In this document: in pieces, positions 1 through 8,564 of the stretch
How the letters are laid out: every line of letters starts with the position of its first letter
Position numbering within the stretch: position 1 is the stretch's first letter
NCBI RefSeq assembly: GCF_008107685.1
Contig: NZ_VIRF01000041.1
Coordinates: 62,001 to 126,000 of the forward strand
DNA: 64,000 nucleotides
Origin: Novosphingobium sp. BW1
Lineage (GTDB): Bacteria; Pseudomonadota; Alphaproteobacteria; Sphingomonadales; Sphingomonadaceae
Reading direction: 5' to 3'
Program-made: the position numbers and the translations under genes
Notes under the pieces: model-generated
What the model was told of the DNA's origin: nothing
Database searches by the model: none
Seen by the model: only the letters and a program-made list of their open reading frames with translations

Positions 1-467
1 TCACCGATTACGCCTGGATGCTGAACGAGGCGATCAAGGACCGCCCGTCGGACATGACCATCGGCATGCATATGTGCCGCGGCAACTTCCGTTCGACCTA
101 CGCTGCGACCGGCGGCTACGACGCGGCCGCCGATGCCATCTTCAACGGCACCGATGTCGACATCTACTTCATGGAATACGACACCGACCGCGCCGGTGGC
201 CTGGAGCCGCTCGCACTCCTGCCAAAGGGCGACAAGCGCATCATGGCCGGTTTCATCACCACCAAGACGCCCGAACTTGAATCGAAAGACGCCATCAAGC
301 GCCAGTTCGAAGCGGCCAACAAGTTCGTCGACATCGACCAGCTCGGCATCGCGCCGCAGTGCGGCTTCTCCTCGACCGAACACGGCAACTCGCTGACTGT
401 CGATGACCAGCGCCGCAAGCTGGAGCTCGTGGTCAACATTGCCCAGGACATCTGGGGCGAGGCCTGA
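1..467 (+). CDS. MetE-like cobalamin-independent methionine synthase family protein, C-terminal part
   Basis: The gene enters from the left edge: the frame is open from base 3 and ends in TGA at 465-467, leaving about 154 residues. The fragment carries the zinc/homocysteine site of the MetE C-terminal barrel: HMCRGNF (His-x-Cys), then MEYDTDRAGG with the Glu ligand, then APQCGF with the last Cys ligand. The family transfers a methyl group from a folate donor to a thiol such as homocysteine. The HMCRGN motif fits the short single-domain YxjG/YxjH-type branch rather than two-domain MetE, but the N-terminus is outside the window, so the exact substrate is uncertain. A strong hairpin follows the stop. 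Confidence 0.85.
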   Translation, partial: TDYAWMLNEAIKDRPSDMTIGMHMCRGNFRSTYAATGGYDAAADAIFNGTDVDIYFMEYDTDRAGGLEPLALLPKGDKRIMAGFITTKTPELESKDAIKRQFEAANKFVDIDQLGIAPQCGFSSTEHGNSLTVDDQRRKLELVVNIAQDIWGEA

Positions 468-537
468 TCCAACAATGCGTTGTGCGCCGGTCTTCGGACT
501 AGCGCACAACGCGTCTACCCGGCGCTCAGGCCTATCT

Positions 538-589
538 CCTAACACGAAAAAAGCCCCCACCGAACGGCAGGGGCTTTTTTCGTGTTGGG
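538..589. terminator. Bidirectional terminator between convergent genes
   Basis: A perfect 17-bp inverted repeat (541-557 with 570-586, arms AACACGAAAAAAGCCCC / GGGGCTTTTTTCGTGTT) extends to about 20 bp when 538-540 and 587-589 are counted with one G-U pair. A-runs and T-runs flank the GC core on both strands, so it can stop both the methyltransferase transcript (+) and the atp operon transcript (-). Confidence 0.92.
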
Positions 590-623
590 ATTTCCGCAGG
601 ATCTCCCGGGAGACCCTAAGCAA

Positions 624-1205
624 TCAGATCCCGGAAATCGCCTGATTGACCAGAACCTTGTCGGCATCAGCCGAGTGGTTGCCAGCAATGAGGCCGCGGG
701 CAGCCGCAGTGGCTGCGTCAGCCGCAACGGCACGAAGGTCGGCAACGGCTGCAAGCTGGGCAGCACCGATCTTGTCTTCGGCCATCTTCTCACGGCGGGC
801 AATGACGTCCGCCGTGTCGGTTTCAGCCTTGGCAACGATGGCGACCGCTTCCTTGCGGGCATGCTCAAGCATTTCGGCGGCGTCCTTTTCGGCACCGGCG
901 ATCTTGTCGGCATACTCCTTGCGCAGGGCTTCTGCCTCGGCGCGCAGGGTCTTGGCTTCCTCGAGCTGGGCCTTGATGTCCGCGATGCGGGAATCAAGAC
1001 CGCGGCCGATGGCCTTGGGAACGCCCTTCCATAGAGCGATGCCCAGAAGCACCAGCATCGAGGCACTGACGACCATCGCCGGAGGGGCAAAGCCCAGCAG
1101 CATCGGCTCGGCGTGGTGCTCGACACCCGCGTGGGTCTCGGCGGCCGCTTCGACGTGCGCGCCTTCGTTTTCCAGGGAGGACTGGACGGCAGGGGTATCA
1201 GCCAT
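624..1205 (-). CDS. atpF: F0F1 ATP synthase subunit b
   Basis: Peripheral-stalk subunit of the proton-translocating ATP synthase, 193 residues. It has a roughly 40-residue His/Glu/Ala-rich N-terminal extension, one membrane helix at about residues 42-60 (AMVVSASMLVLLGIALWKG), and then a long Ala/Glu/Lys-rich heptad-like helix typical of b subunits. It is the last gene of the F0 operon. Its ATG lies inside the end of the preceding b' gene (8-base overlap), implying translational coupling. A b/b' heterodimer is normal for alphaproteobacteria. A strong hairpin terminator follows. Confidence 0.93.
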   Translation of the reverse strand: MADTPAVQSSLENEGAHVEAAAETHAGVEHHAEPMLLGFAPPAMVVSASMLVLLGIALWKGVPKAIGRGLDSRIADIKAQLEEAKTLRAEAEALRKEYADKIAGAEKDAAEMLEHARKEAVAIVAKAETDTADVIARREKMAEDKIGAAQLAAVADLRAVAADAATAAARGLIAGNHSADADKVLVNQAISGI

Positions 1206-1692
1206 GGACCAGGTTCTCCTTCACGGCGGCGCGGACCTGGCCCTCGTCGAGCGAGAGACCGGCAACACGGCCGATGATGTCACGGGCAGCTTCGGCTGCA
1301 ACCGTTTCGATTTCGTCTGCCGCAGCCTTGCGAGCGGCAGCGATGCCAGCTTCGGCTTCGGCGATCTTGCCGTCGATCGTGACCTGGGCGGCGGCGAGGC
1401 GCTGCTCGGTTTCGGTCGCGGCCGTGGCACGGGCCTCGGCGATCAGGGCGTGGGCCTTGGCGCGGTTGGCGTTTTCACGCTCCCGCCAGGATTCCTCTTC
1501 GGCATCCGCCTGCTTGCGCGCGCGCTCGGCGGCAAGGAGGTCGTCGGCAATCTGGGTGTCGCGCTTCGCAACCGTGTCCATGATCTTCGGAACCATGCCC
1601 CGTCCTATGACGAAGAAGGTGAAACCGAAGAACACCAGCATCCAGAAGATCTGGCTGGAAAAGGTTGCGGCAAGCTGTTCGATCTGAGGCAT
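1198..1692 (-). CDS. atpF': F0F1 ATP synthase subunit b'
   Basis: Second, divergent b-type stalk subunit, 164 residues. It opens with MPQIEQLAATFSSQIFWMLV and a single membrane helix (about residues 13-31, FWMLVFFGFTFFVIGRG), followed by a charged coiled-coil helix rich in Ala, Glu and Arg. PQIEQL near the N-terminus followed by the FWMLVFF helix is characteristic of alphaproteobacterial b' (AtpG/AtpX). It is encoded directly after subunit c and overlaps atpF by 8 bases. It is expected to pair with b in the peripheral stalk that holds the F1 head. Confidence 0.93.
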   Translation of the reverse strand: MPQIEQLAATFSSQIFWMLVFFGFTFFVIGRGMVPKIMDTVAKRDTQIADDLLAAERARKQADAEEESWRERENANRAKAHALIAEARATAATETEQRLAAAQVTIDGKIAEAEAGIAAARKAAADEIETVAAEAARDIIGRVAGLSLDEGQVRAAVKENLVHG

Positions 1693-1803
1693 GGGTCAGC
1701 CCTGTGGTCGAGGTGGCCGGAAAAAGTGTTCCGCGATCCGGCTGCCCTACCAAAGGGTCAGGGCAGCCGGATGCGGATCAGTGTGGTCTGGATCAGTCCG
1801 CGA

Positions 1804-2031
1804 TTACGCGGCGAAGATCAGCAGAGCCGCGATAACGAACGAGAGAAGACCGAGAAGCTCGGCACCGGCAAAGCCGATGAAGAGACGGCCCTGCTGCGCG
1901 TCGGCAGCACCCGGGTTGCGCAGCGCGCCTTCGAGGAACTTGGCGAACACGTTGCCCACGCCGATCGAGGCGAGACCAGCACCGATAGCGGCGAAACCTG
2001 CACCAAGCAGCTTTGCAGCTTCTGCGTCCAT
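1804..2031 (-). CDS. atpE: F0F1 ATP synthase subunit c
   Basis: Proteolipid of the rotor ring, 75 residues, made of two hydrophobic helices joined by a polar loop. The loop has R38-N39-P40, the usual RNP signature that contacts F1, and the proton-binding Glu is E58 in GFAGAELLGLL. The ATG at 2031 gives MDAEAAKLLG, the normal family start; an in-frame upstream extension to 2160 is not family-like and was rejected. It is a pseudo-palindrome-free gap of about 111 bases away from atpF'. Confidence 0.95.
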   Translation of the reverse strand: MDAEAAKLLGAGFAAIGAGLASIGVGNVFAKFLEGALRNPGAADAQQGRLFIGFAGAELLGLLSFVIAALLIFAA

Positions 2032-2083
2032 TTCAAAAACTCCCTTTGGTATGCCCGAATGTTTGAGGCGGTAAAACTTGAGA

Positions 2084-2869
2084 TCAGTGAAGATTCTCGG
2101 CGTCGTTGAGATAGACGCAGGTGAGAAGGGCGAAAACGTAGGCCTGGATGCCGGCGACAAGCAGCTCGAGAGCGCAGATACCGATCATCAGGATGAAGCT
2201 GGGCAGGCCGGCAATGGCGAAGAGGCCAATGTTGGCGTTGCCCGAGTCGATCACGAAGCTGGAAAGCACTTCGAGCAGAACGTGGCCGGCCATCATCGCA
2301 ACGAAGAGACGCAGGCCAAGGCTGAACGGACGCACCAGGAACGAGACGAGTTCGACAAAGAAGATCGGAACCACCATCGCGGCGGGCGTACCGTGCGGCA
2401 CGAACAGCGAGAAGAAGTGCAGCTTGTGCTTCACAAAGCCGACGATCAGCACGATCGCGAAGGACATGATCGCCAGGACACCGGTCGCCGAGAAGTGGCT
2501 GGTGAACGTGAAGGCGTGCAGGCCCAGAACGCCGATCGGAAGAAGACCGAGGACATTGGCGAAAAGAATGAACATGAAGAGCGAGAAGATGTACGGGACA
2601 TACTTCTTGCCGTTGGGGCCGACATTGGCGGCCAGCATGCCGTCCACAAACCCGGTGAAGGTTTCCACCGCCATCTGCCAGCGACCGGGAACGAGCTGAC
2701 GCTTCGAGCCCCCCGCCACAAAGATAAGGAGCGCCACGGTGGCGATCGCCATCCAGAGCGCACTGTTCGTAAAGGCGATATTATACCCCGCGATGGACCA
2801 GTGACCCGAGCCGAACAACGGCTCGATGGTGAACTGGTGCATCGGATCGACCTTCGCTTCGGCTGCCAC
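2084..2869 (-). CDS. atpB: F0F1 ATP synthase subunit a
   Basis: Membrane stator of the proton channel, about 261 residues with six hydrophobic segments. The motif VRPFSLGLRLFVAMMAGH carries the essential Arg facing the c-ring Glu, and the C-terminal helix GIQAYVFALLTCVYL is typical. I prefer a GTG start at 2869 (giving M-AAEAKVDPMHQF) because sphingomonad homologues begin just there and AGGGA lies about 8 bases upstream. An alternative ATG at 2926 would add 19 atypical residues. It is second in the operon after atpI. Confidence 0.93.
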   Translation of the reverse strand: MAAEAKVDPMHQFTIEPLFGSGHWSIAGYNIAFTNSALWMAIATVALLIFVAGGSKRQLVPGRWQMAVETFTGFVDGMLAANVGPNGKKYVPYIFSLFMFILFANVLGLLPIGVLGLHAFTFTSHFSATGVLAIMSFAIVLIVGFVKHKLHFFSLFVPHGTPAAMVVPIFFVELVSFLVRPFSLGLRLFVAMMAGHVLLEVLSSFVIDSGNANIGLFAIAGLPSFILMIGICALELLVAGIQAYVFALLTCVYLNDAENLH

Positions 2870-2941
2870 GCGAATATCCCTGTCGCCTGTGAACGGCAGC
2901 GCCCTTTCCTGACCCCCTTGCCCCATCGAAAAATGGAGAGA

Positions 2942-3262
2942 TCAGTCCGGGCGCCGGTTCGTAATCCGGATAATGTTCCTGAAGGCAATGAATATTCCGA
3001 AGAACATCATCCCCAACAGACCCAAGGGGCTTGTACCTGCGAAATGGTCAATGAGCCACCCCAGGAACAGGCCACCTGCAATTCCCCCCAGCAGCTCCGA
3101 AAGAACGCGGTTTCCGATGCGGTAATTCTCATCGGCTTCCACGCCTGCTTTCGGCTGGTTGCGCACTTCTTCGCGCTCGCGGAGGTCCTTCAACCTCTCG
3201 TCGAGCGCCCGGATGCGCGCATCCTCGCCAACAGGGCCTTGGACGGGGTCCTTATCGCTCAT
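2942..3262 (-). CDS. atpI: AtpZ/AtpI-type ATP synthase assembly protein
   Basis: First gene of the F0 operon. The protein has about 106 residues with a charged N-terminal half and two membrane helices (LLGGIAGGLFLGWLIDHF and LGLLGMMFFGIFIAFRN) separated by a short loop. This is the AtpI/AtpZ architecture implicated in c-ring assembly or Mg2+ handling. I chose the ATG at 3262 because AAAGGAG sits 8 bases upstream; another ATG at 3283 lacks a ribosome site. Operon order is atpI-atpB-atpE-atpF'-atpF. Confidence 0.88.
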   Translation of the reverse strand: MSDKDPVQGPVGEDARIRALDERLKDLREREEVRNQPKAGVEADENYRIGNRVLSELLGGIAGGLFLGWLIDHFAGTSPLGLLGMMFFGIFIAFRNIIRITNRRPD

Positions 3263-3330
3263 GTCCTTAGCTCCTTTTATCAATCAGGAACGAGTGACGC
3301 GTTCGACAGTTGCCCGTCTTGGGCGCCGAC

Positions 3331-3359
3331 CCCTTAGGGTGGGGCTTTTCCCGAGTCAA
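3331..3359 (-). promoter_or_regulatory. Candidate promoter of the atp F0 operon
   Basis: Read on the minus strand, TTGACT (3359-3354) is followed after 17 bases by TAAGGG (3336-3331), about 70 bases before the atpI start. The -35 is good and the -10 is poor. This is the best sigma70-like pair I see in the 328-base gap 3263-3590, which otherwise holds the ydbL-side terminator (3501-3544) and no convincing gene. Confidence 0.3.
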
Positions 3360-3500
3360 CCATGGCAGCCACATGACGAACCACCGATCTGCACAGGCTA
3401 GCCCGTCGCGGCCCCACGCTGCGAATTGGAAGTTAGCGATAACCTAATTCCGCAGCCCCGCAAAAGTGCGGCGTCGCGCATCAAAATAGAATTGTCCTAC

Positions 3501-3544
3501 AAAAGCGAAAGGCCCTCTCCCGTTTTTCAGGAAAGAGCCTTCGC
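3501..3544 (-). terminator. Terminator of the ydbH-ynbE-ydbL operon
   Basis: On the minus strand downstream of ydbL, an imperfect hairpin (3505-3520 with 3530-3544; GCGAAGGCTCTTTCC against GGAGAGGGCCTTTCGC, with two G-U pairs and one bulge) is followed by a short T-run (3504-3501). It lies about 47 bases past the ydbL stop. Confidence 0.7.
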
Positions 3545-3590
3545 ATAAGACCTAAATCGAAGAGAAGAAATTCTATGGGTTGCGCCGCAT

Positions 3591-3992
3591 TCACGGACAC
3601 TTGGGATCGCGTTCGGGCGCTCCGGCGCCGCGCGTCTTCCAACTTCCGTCCAGACCCTCGTACTTCTCACCAGGCGAGGTTTCCGTGATAAGGCGGCAGG
3701 CCGTCGTAAAAGCGTACTCGTCGATCGTGCTCGACAGGCTGGCGGCCTTCGAGGTGTAGATCGCGCGGCGCTTGTTGTTGATATCGCGCACCATCGAGCG
3801 CACGTCCGCGCTCTGGTTGCCGACCACGCCGAGATAGCCGTTGCGCTGCTCGCCAACCTGGCCTTGCGCCTTGGCCGCGGAATAGGCCTCGCCGCGCGAC
3901 TGGGCACCAGCCGGCGCCACCATGCCCAGACCCACCAGCATGGCGAGGGCCAACGCCGTTGCGGCCACGGGTTTCTCGATAAGGCTGCGCAT
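3591..3992 (-). CDS. ydbL: YdbL family periplasmic protein (DUF1318)
   Basis: About 133 residues with a signal peptide (MRSLIEKPVAATALALAMLV... cleaved near APAGAQ). The mature part contains the family pattern of a GYLG/QSADVR stretch, an IN-KRRAIYTSKA segment and a C-terminal Cys-containing tail. It is the third gene of the set. Its ATG shares one base with the ynbE stop (TGATG), so translation is probably coupled. In E. coli YdbL is reported to act as a chaperone-like modulator of YnbE-YdbH bridge assembly. That role is taken from the family and is not visible in the sequence. Confidence 0.85.
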   Translation of the reverse strand: MRSLIEKPVAATALALAMLVGLGMVAPAGAQSRGEAYSAAKAQGQVGEQRNGYLGVVGNQSADVRSMVRDINNKRRAIYTSKAASLSSTIDEYAFTTACRLITETSPGEKYEGLDGSWKTRGAGAPERDPKCP

Positions 3993-4177
3993 CAGAAGAT
4001 CTCCGGATTTTCCTCAATGGTGTTCGCGGCATCGGCGGCCAATCGGTAGATAACCTCCTGGCGGATATTGATGTTGAGCTCGATCACGATGGGCTTGTCG
4101 GGTGCGGACACATTCACGCAGCCTCCCAGCGTCGGTATCACGCCCAGCCCCAAACCTGCTAGTGCCATCGCCCGCAT
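3992..4177 (-). CDS. ynbE: YnbE-like outer-membrane lipoprotein
   Basis: A 61-residue lipoprotein, the same size as E. coli YnbE, with a short signal sequence and lipobox PTLGGC (Cys at about residue 19). The mature part is VNVSAPDKPIVIELNINI followed by an REVIYRL helix. I chose the ATG at 4177 over upstream ATGs (4231, 4276) because GAGG lies 6 bases before it and this gives a proper signal peptide and the family length. In E. coli YnbE stacks into beta-strand multimers that complete the YdbH bridge to the outer membrane. It overlaps ydbL by one base and is separated from the ydbH stop by about 95 bases. Confidence 0.87.
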   Translation of the reverse strand: MRAMALAGLGLGVIPTLGGCVNVSAPDKPIVIELNINIRQEVIYRLAADAANTIEENPEIF

Positions 4178-4272
4178 CACGGACCTCGCTCCCTTGCCCT
4201 GCTTCGGGTTCGCCCGGCGAACCGTGTGCATCCCTTTTGCAGCGAAGGGCGGTGTGGTCAAATTGCACGTAA

Positions 4273-7200
4273 TCATGGAGTGTCCTCGCTGACTGGAGGC
4301 TGAATGGAGATGAACGGAGCGACAGCGCCCTCTTCGGCTTTGGATGTGCCGTCCTTGGCGACAAGGCCGAGCTCGCGCGGATCGACCACGTAGTTCGAAT
4401 CGTAGAGCGAGCGCATGTTGCCGAAGAGCTGGAAGAACGGTGCCTGGATATTGACGATGAAGCGCACCGGCAGCCTTGCGATCTGGCGGGTCAGGAAATT
4501 GCGCTTGGCCCCTGTCCCCTGGCTGATTCCGGTGAAGCGCAGCTGGGTGATGATCTCACCCGAGAGCGAGCCGTTGAGCGTCACTTCCATCGTCTTGTAA
4601 TCAATCGACTTGAGCGCATCGAAGGCAAAGTTGCCCATGGTCGAGAGATCTTCGTAACTGAGCGCCCCGACATAGGCGACATTCCCGCCCGGTTCGCGCG
4701 CAACGAGGCTGCCGTTCTCGATCCGCGCGCCGTTCTGATCGTAAACGATCGGCAACTGGCCATCGAAGACGCCGCTCGCCGAGATGTTGTCGAGTTCCAT
4801 GTGCCGCACAAGACTGGCTGCGTTCAGCCCTTCCACGTTCAGCGTGTAACGGCGGGTCTCGAGGGCCCCGACGGTCATCGTGGTGGGCGCGAGAGTCAGC
4901 TCCCCGTCCATGAACGGCCACTTCGCGCCGTTCACGACGAGGCGATAACCGGGCTGCATCTCAAAGGAAATTGTCCCGTCCGTGACCTCGATACCCGGAT
5001 TGATCGAGGCGATGTCCAGGCGCTGGTCGGGGGCCGTGACCATGCCAAGCAAGTCAGTGAAGACAACCTCGCCCGACAGCCCCTCAACCGGACCAAAGGG
5101 CGCTGCAAAATCAAGGCCGTCGCTGGCAAAGCGTCCGCGACTGGCGATGGCATCGCCCTTCCAGTCGATCCGCCCCTCCCCCGTGACCGTCCCCTCGACG
5201 AGCGAGACGATGCCGCGCAGGTTGGTCGACAGCTGTTCAGGCTGGAGATTGTCACCAAACGTCAGTCCATCGACCACGAGATCGGCATGCCCGCGCAAAG
5301 TGCCCAGGTCATGGACGATGTCGACACGGCCCACCGCGCGATCCGATTGCGGTTCACGCAAACGGACCGAAGCAGAAATCACATTGTCGGCGAGCTCCAG
5401 CGAACCGCCGCGCGCCACCATCGGCTCGAAACGGGCGTCCTTGTCCCTGTCGACAAGGACGAACTGCGAATCGTCGAGCCGCAGCACACCCCCGGCATAG
5501 CTCCAGCGCCCGGCAACCTCGTGCAGGTCAAGCGGCACGGCAGCGAGCGCAACGTCCGCATTCTCGAAGGTCCCCGCGACATCGCCCGCGAGATCGGCCG
5601 TCAGGTTGGCAATGGAAAAGCGCGAAGGCGCCGCCTCGGCCCCCAACGCCACGGCGATATCGCTTGCTGCAAGCGTTCCGGGATAGGCAAGCCCAACCGG
5701 ACCGGTCGCCAGCCGCACTTCGGATGCGCCGAGATGACCGGAAAGTTCAAGCGCAGGGGCACCCGCTGCAAAGGCAAAGCCGCCGCGATCATAGCGCGCA
5801 ATTGCCCCGCCCTTGGACGGGCACAGCGAGAGGCGGTTCGCATCGAGTGTCAGATTCGCCATGGAGAGCGCATCGAAGGTGACCGTGGTGCACGAGGACC
5901 AGAGCGCAAGATCGCCATTGCTCTTCCAGCGCCCCGAGACCGGCACACGCAGTTTGCGGACCGACCCGCCCGGCAGCGCTCCGCCCAGCCGCACTTCGCC
6001 CGACATCTCAAGATCGCCGTTGCCCCGCTGGCGCAGGACCATTTCCGGGATCGCGACATGGTCCTCGCCCGCGCGGTAGTCGGCCATCTGCACGTAGAAG
6101 GCGGTCTCACCCGAATCGCGCGTTTCCATGCGCCCGTTGAGCCGCGGCAACCCGCGGCCAGACGTCATGAAGTTGCCCGAAACACGCGGTGCGCCATCGG
6201 CAAACAGCATCTGCATGCGCGAGAGTTCAAGCAGGCTTTCGCCGCTGCGCGCCCGGATCCGGGCCTGGGGCACGACTACGCTGCGTCCACGCGCATTGCT
6301 GCGCGCGATGAGCCGCGCTTCGAGCGTGCTCCCGCGCAGTTGCCGGGCAAGATTGACGCGAATGCGGTCGGCGAGCCCGGCAGCGAAGGAACCTTGCGTG
6401 CTGCGCGCCAGATCCTGCAGGGCCGACGCCAGACCGGAACCGGGCCGCAGGTTCTCACCTGACAGGTCGGTTTCGAGCGAAAGCGTTTCAAAACCACCGC
6501 TAGCCCGGGCCGTACCGCTGAGTTCGAGCCGGGAAAGATGAAGCGGCGCGCCGCCCGGGTCCCTTGCGGCCAGATCATAGCGCGCATTGAGGCTGCCGCC
6601 CCGATAGGTAATCTGCGCAGAACCCTCGAGCGATGCGGCGCCGGCATCGGCCATGCGCAACCGCTGCGCGGAGAGGTTCAGCGAGGCGCGGCCGCTGTCC
6701 AGCGTATCGTCGAGTTCAAGGTCGAGGTCGAGCCCGGCCTTCGCAAGCGAGGCCCCCTGCCCTTCACAGGCGAGATCCTTGAGCCGCAAGGGCCCTTTCA
6801 GACGCGGTCGCCCCGCAGCCACGGACAACTTGCCGTAAAGGCTCGCCGAACCGCTGGTGCAGTCCGCATAGGCCAGCGCGGGGGCCTTTGCGGCGAGTTC
6901 CCCCTCGAAGCCACCGCGCAAGGCGCCATGGCCTTCCAGGCTAATCCCCACCCGCCCCGCTTCGGTCACGAGCAGCGCGCCGCCATCCTTCACGGCAAGA
7001 TCGAGATCGGGAAGTTGCGTCGGCTCTGTGCTCTTTGGATCGGCGAAGAGAACCTTGTCGAGCGAGCCGAAGCTGACGCTGCCATTCTTCACCCGGCCAT
7101 AGAGACGGGGGCGCACAAGGGTTATGCGGCCAAGGCCGGGCAGTCCGAAGGTGAGCCGCGTCGCCACACGCACCTCTGCGATCGTCAGGTCGGGATGCGC

Positions 7201-7479
7201 CGGATCGCCGATCACGACGTTGCGCACGATCTGCTCGTTGGGCCCGATCTGGACGATGTCATAGGTTGCTGGCAGCCCGAGCGCGGAAAGCTCGCTCTGG
7301 ACAAGATTGTCGGCGATATCCTCGCGCGCAATCCACGCGCTGCCAAGTGCCATGACCCCGGCGACACCGATGCCCAAAGCGATTCGCCGCAGCCGACGTC
7401 TGCGCGCAGCGACAGGACGCGCCGCTTTCTCAGCGGCGCGCTCTTCTTCGTTATTTTCCAGGGACTCGTCTTGCGCCAT
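4273..7479 (-). CDS. ydbH: YdbH family intermembrane phospholipid transport protein (AsmA-like)
   Basis: Very long (about 1068 residues from the chosen start). A basic N-terminus (RPVAARRRRLRR) precedes a single membrane helix at about residues 33-50. A periplasmic body of repeated short beta-strand units follows, as in the TamB/YhdP/YdbH bridge proteins that carry phospholipids from the inner to the outer membrane. The C-terminal part (SLSGEIITQLRFTGISQGTG..., then a FNIQAPF-like strand and MRSLYDSNYV) is typical of YdbH. The start is uncertain (ATG at 7479, 7488 or 7530); 7530 would run into the divergent radC gene. The operon is ydbH-ynbE-ydbL. Confidence 0.87.
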   Translation of the reverse strand: MAQDESLENNEEERAAEKAARPVAARRRRLRRIALGIGVAGVMALGSAWIAREDIADNLVQSELSALGLPATYDIVQIGPNEQIVRNVVIGDPAHPDLTIAEVRVATRLTFGLPGLGRITLVRPRLYGRVKNGSVSFGSLDKVLFADPKSTEPTQLPDLDLAVKDGGALLVTEAGRVGISLEGHGALRGGFEGELAAKAPALAYADCTSGSASLYGKLSVAAGRPRLKGPLRLKDLACEGQGASLAKAGLDLDLELDDTLDSGRASLNLSAQRLRMADAGAASLEGSAQITYRGGSLNARYDLAARDPGGAPLHLSRLELSGTARASGGFETLSLETDLSGENLRPGSGLASALQDLARSTQGSFAAGLADRIRVNLARQLRGSTLEARLIARSNARGRSVVVPQARIRARSGESLLELSRMQMLFADGAPRVSGNFMTSGRGLPRLNGRMETRDSGETAFYVQMADYRAGEDHVAIPEMVLRQRGNGDLEMSGEVRLGGALPGGSVRKLRVPVSGRWKSNGDLALWSSCTTVTFDALSMANLTLDANRLSLCPSKGGAIARYDRGGFAFAAGAPALELSGHLGASEVRLATGPVGLAYPGTLAASDIAVALGAEAAPSRFSIANLTADLAGDVAGTFENADVALAAVPLDLHEVAGRWSYAGGVLRLDDSQFVLVDRDKDARFEPMVARGGSLELADNVISASVRLREPQSDRAVGRVDIVHDLGTLRGHADLVVDGLTFGDNLQPEQLSTNLRGIVSLVEGTVTGEGRIDWKGDAIASRGRFASDGLDFAAPFGPVEGLSGEVVFTDLLGMVTAPDQRLDIASINPGIEVTDGTISFEMQPGYRLVVNGAKWPFMDGELTLAPTTMTVGALETRRYTLNVEGLNAASLVRHMELDNISASGVFDGQLPIVYDQNGARIENGSLVAREPGGNVAYVGALSYEDLSTMGNFAFDALKSIDYKTMEVTLNGSLSGEIITQLRFTGISQGTGAKRNFLTRQIARLPVRFIVNIQAPFFQLFGNMRSLYDSNYVVDPRELGLVAKDGTSKAEEGAVAPFISIQPPVSEDTP

Positions 7480-7532
7480 GCGCTCCATCACTTGCGCTGT
7501 GCGCGCCGGAAAGGCAATTGTCAGAACCAACG

Positions 7533-8303
7533 ATGGCAGACGATACCCCCCTCTTTCCTGAACGGACCGAAAGCCAGCCCGCGCGCGCCGAGACGAAGGC
7601 TGCGCACGACAGGACGAAGGCGAAAGACGCGGGGAGTGATACCTCGGGCCACCGCACGCGGCTCCGCCAGCGCCTCCTGGGCGGCGGAGACGAGGCTCTT
7701 GCCGACCACGAGGTAATTGAATTGCTTCTGATGCAAGCGGTTCCCCGGCGCGACATGAAGCCCCTCGCCCGCAGTCTTCTGGCTCGCTTCGGCACGCTAG
7801 CAGGCGTCCTCCAGGCCAATCCTCGCACGCTGGCCCTGCACCCCGGCATGGGCGAGGCGACGGCTGCGGCCCTGCGCATCGTCACCGTCGCGGCAACCCG
7901 GCTTGCCCGCCAGAAGGTGCGTGAGACCCCGGTGATCGGCTCCTGGCAGGCGCTGATCGATTACCTCACCATCGATATGGCGCACCTGACGCTGGAACGC
8001 GTGCGCGTGCTCTATCTCAACACCAAGAACATGCTCATCCTCGACGATCTGGTGGGCGAAGGCTCGATCGACGAGGCCGCGATCCACCCACGCGAGGTCA
8101 TCCGCCGCGCCCTCGACATCGGGGCCAGCGCTCTCATTCTGGTCCACAACCATCCGTCCGGCTCGCCCGAGCCCAGCCGCGCTGACATCGACATCACCAC
8201 GCGTATCGCCGAGGCCGGACGCCTGCTCGGCATCACCGTCCACGACCATATCGTGATCGGCCGCGAGGGGCATGTTTCACTGCGCGCCAAGGGCCTGATC
8301 TAA
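7533..8303 (+). CDS. radC: RadC family JAB/MPN-domain protein
   Basis: About 256 residues. The N-terminal part carries a helix-hairpin-helix-like segment (LLARFGTLAGVL...LHPGMGEATAAAL). The C-terminal JAMM domain carries the metal-binding signature HNHPSGSPEPSRADI and ends GHVSLRAKGLI. Despite the name, a role in DNA repair has been questioned and the true function is not settled. The ATG at 7533 is the conventional start; a TTG at 7518 has a slightly better purine stretch (GGAAAGG). It is transcribed divergently from ydbH with under 60 bases between starts. Confidence 0.9.
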   Translation: MADDTPLFPERTESQPARAETKAAHDRTKAKDAGSDTSGHRTRLRQRLLGGGDEALADHEVIELLLMQAVPRRDMKPLARSLLARFGTLAGVLQANPRTLALHPGMGEATAAALRIVTVAATRLARQKVRETPVIGSWQALIDYLTIDMAHLTLERVRVLYLNTKNMLILDDLVGEGSIDEAAIHPREVIRRALDIGASALILVHNHPSGSPEPSRADIDITTRIAEAGRLLGITVHDHIVIGREGHVSLRAKGLI

Positions 8304-8564
8304 AAGGCAGCTTGCGCGCGCCACTGTACCTGGCAGGTAAGCAAGTCGACCGGCATCCGACAGGCGGAAGGAACCGCAAAATACCTTGGGCGCCCCCAGC
8401 TGTGCGGCCACCAGTGCCATCACGAAACGGAGCCCAACTTTTTCTAATGACCTCGCAATTAAATCAACCTTTTTAGTAGTAAATAAAGCCTTTGCGCGCT
8501 GCACAATTGTCGCTAGACCCATGTACGAAGCGCTGGGTTCTCAGCGCAATCGATAGGGGAATCG

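Noticed and set aside
646..2109. A 487-codon plus-strand frame across the atp genes
   Set aside because: It crosses three well-supported ATP synthase genes on the other strand.
4801..6462. A 553-codon plus-strand frame inside ydbH
   Set aside because: Antisense shadow of a real long gene; the composition is Arg/Gly/His-rich with no recognisable domain and no ribosome site.
8277..8522. An 81-codon minus-strand frame between radC and the SLC13 gene
   Set aside because: It overlaps the radC end, lacks a ribosome site, and shows no domain; the gap is better explained as the SLC13 promoter region.
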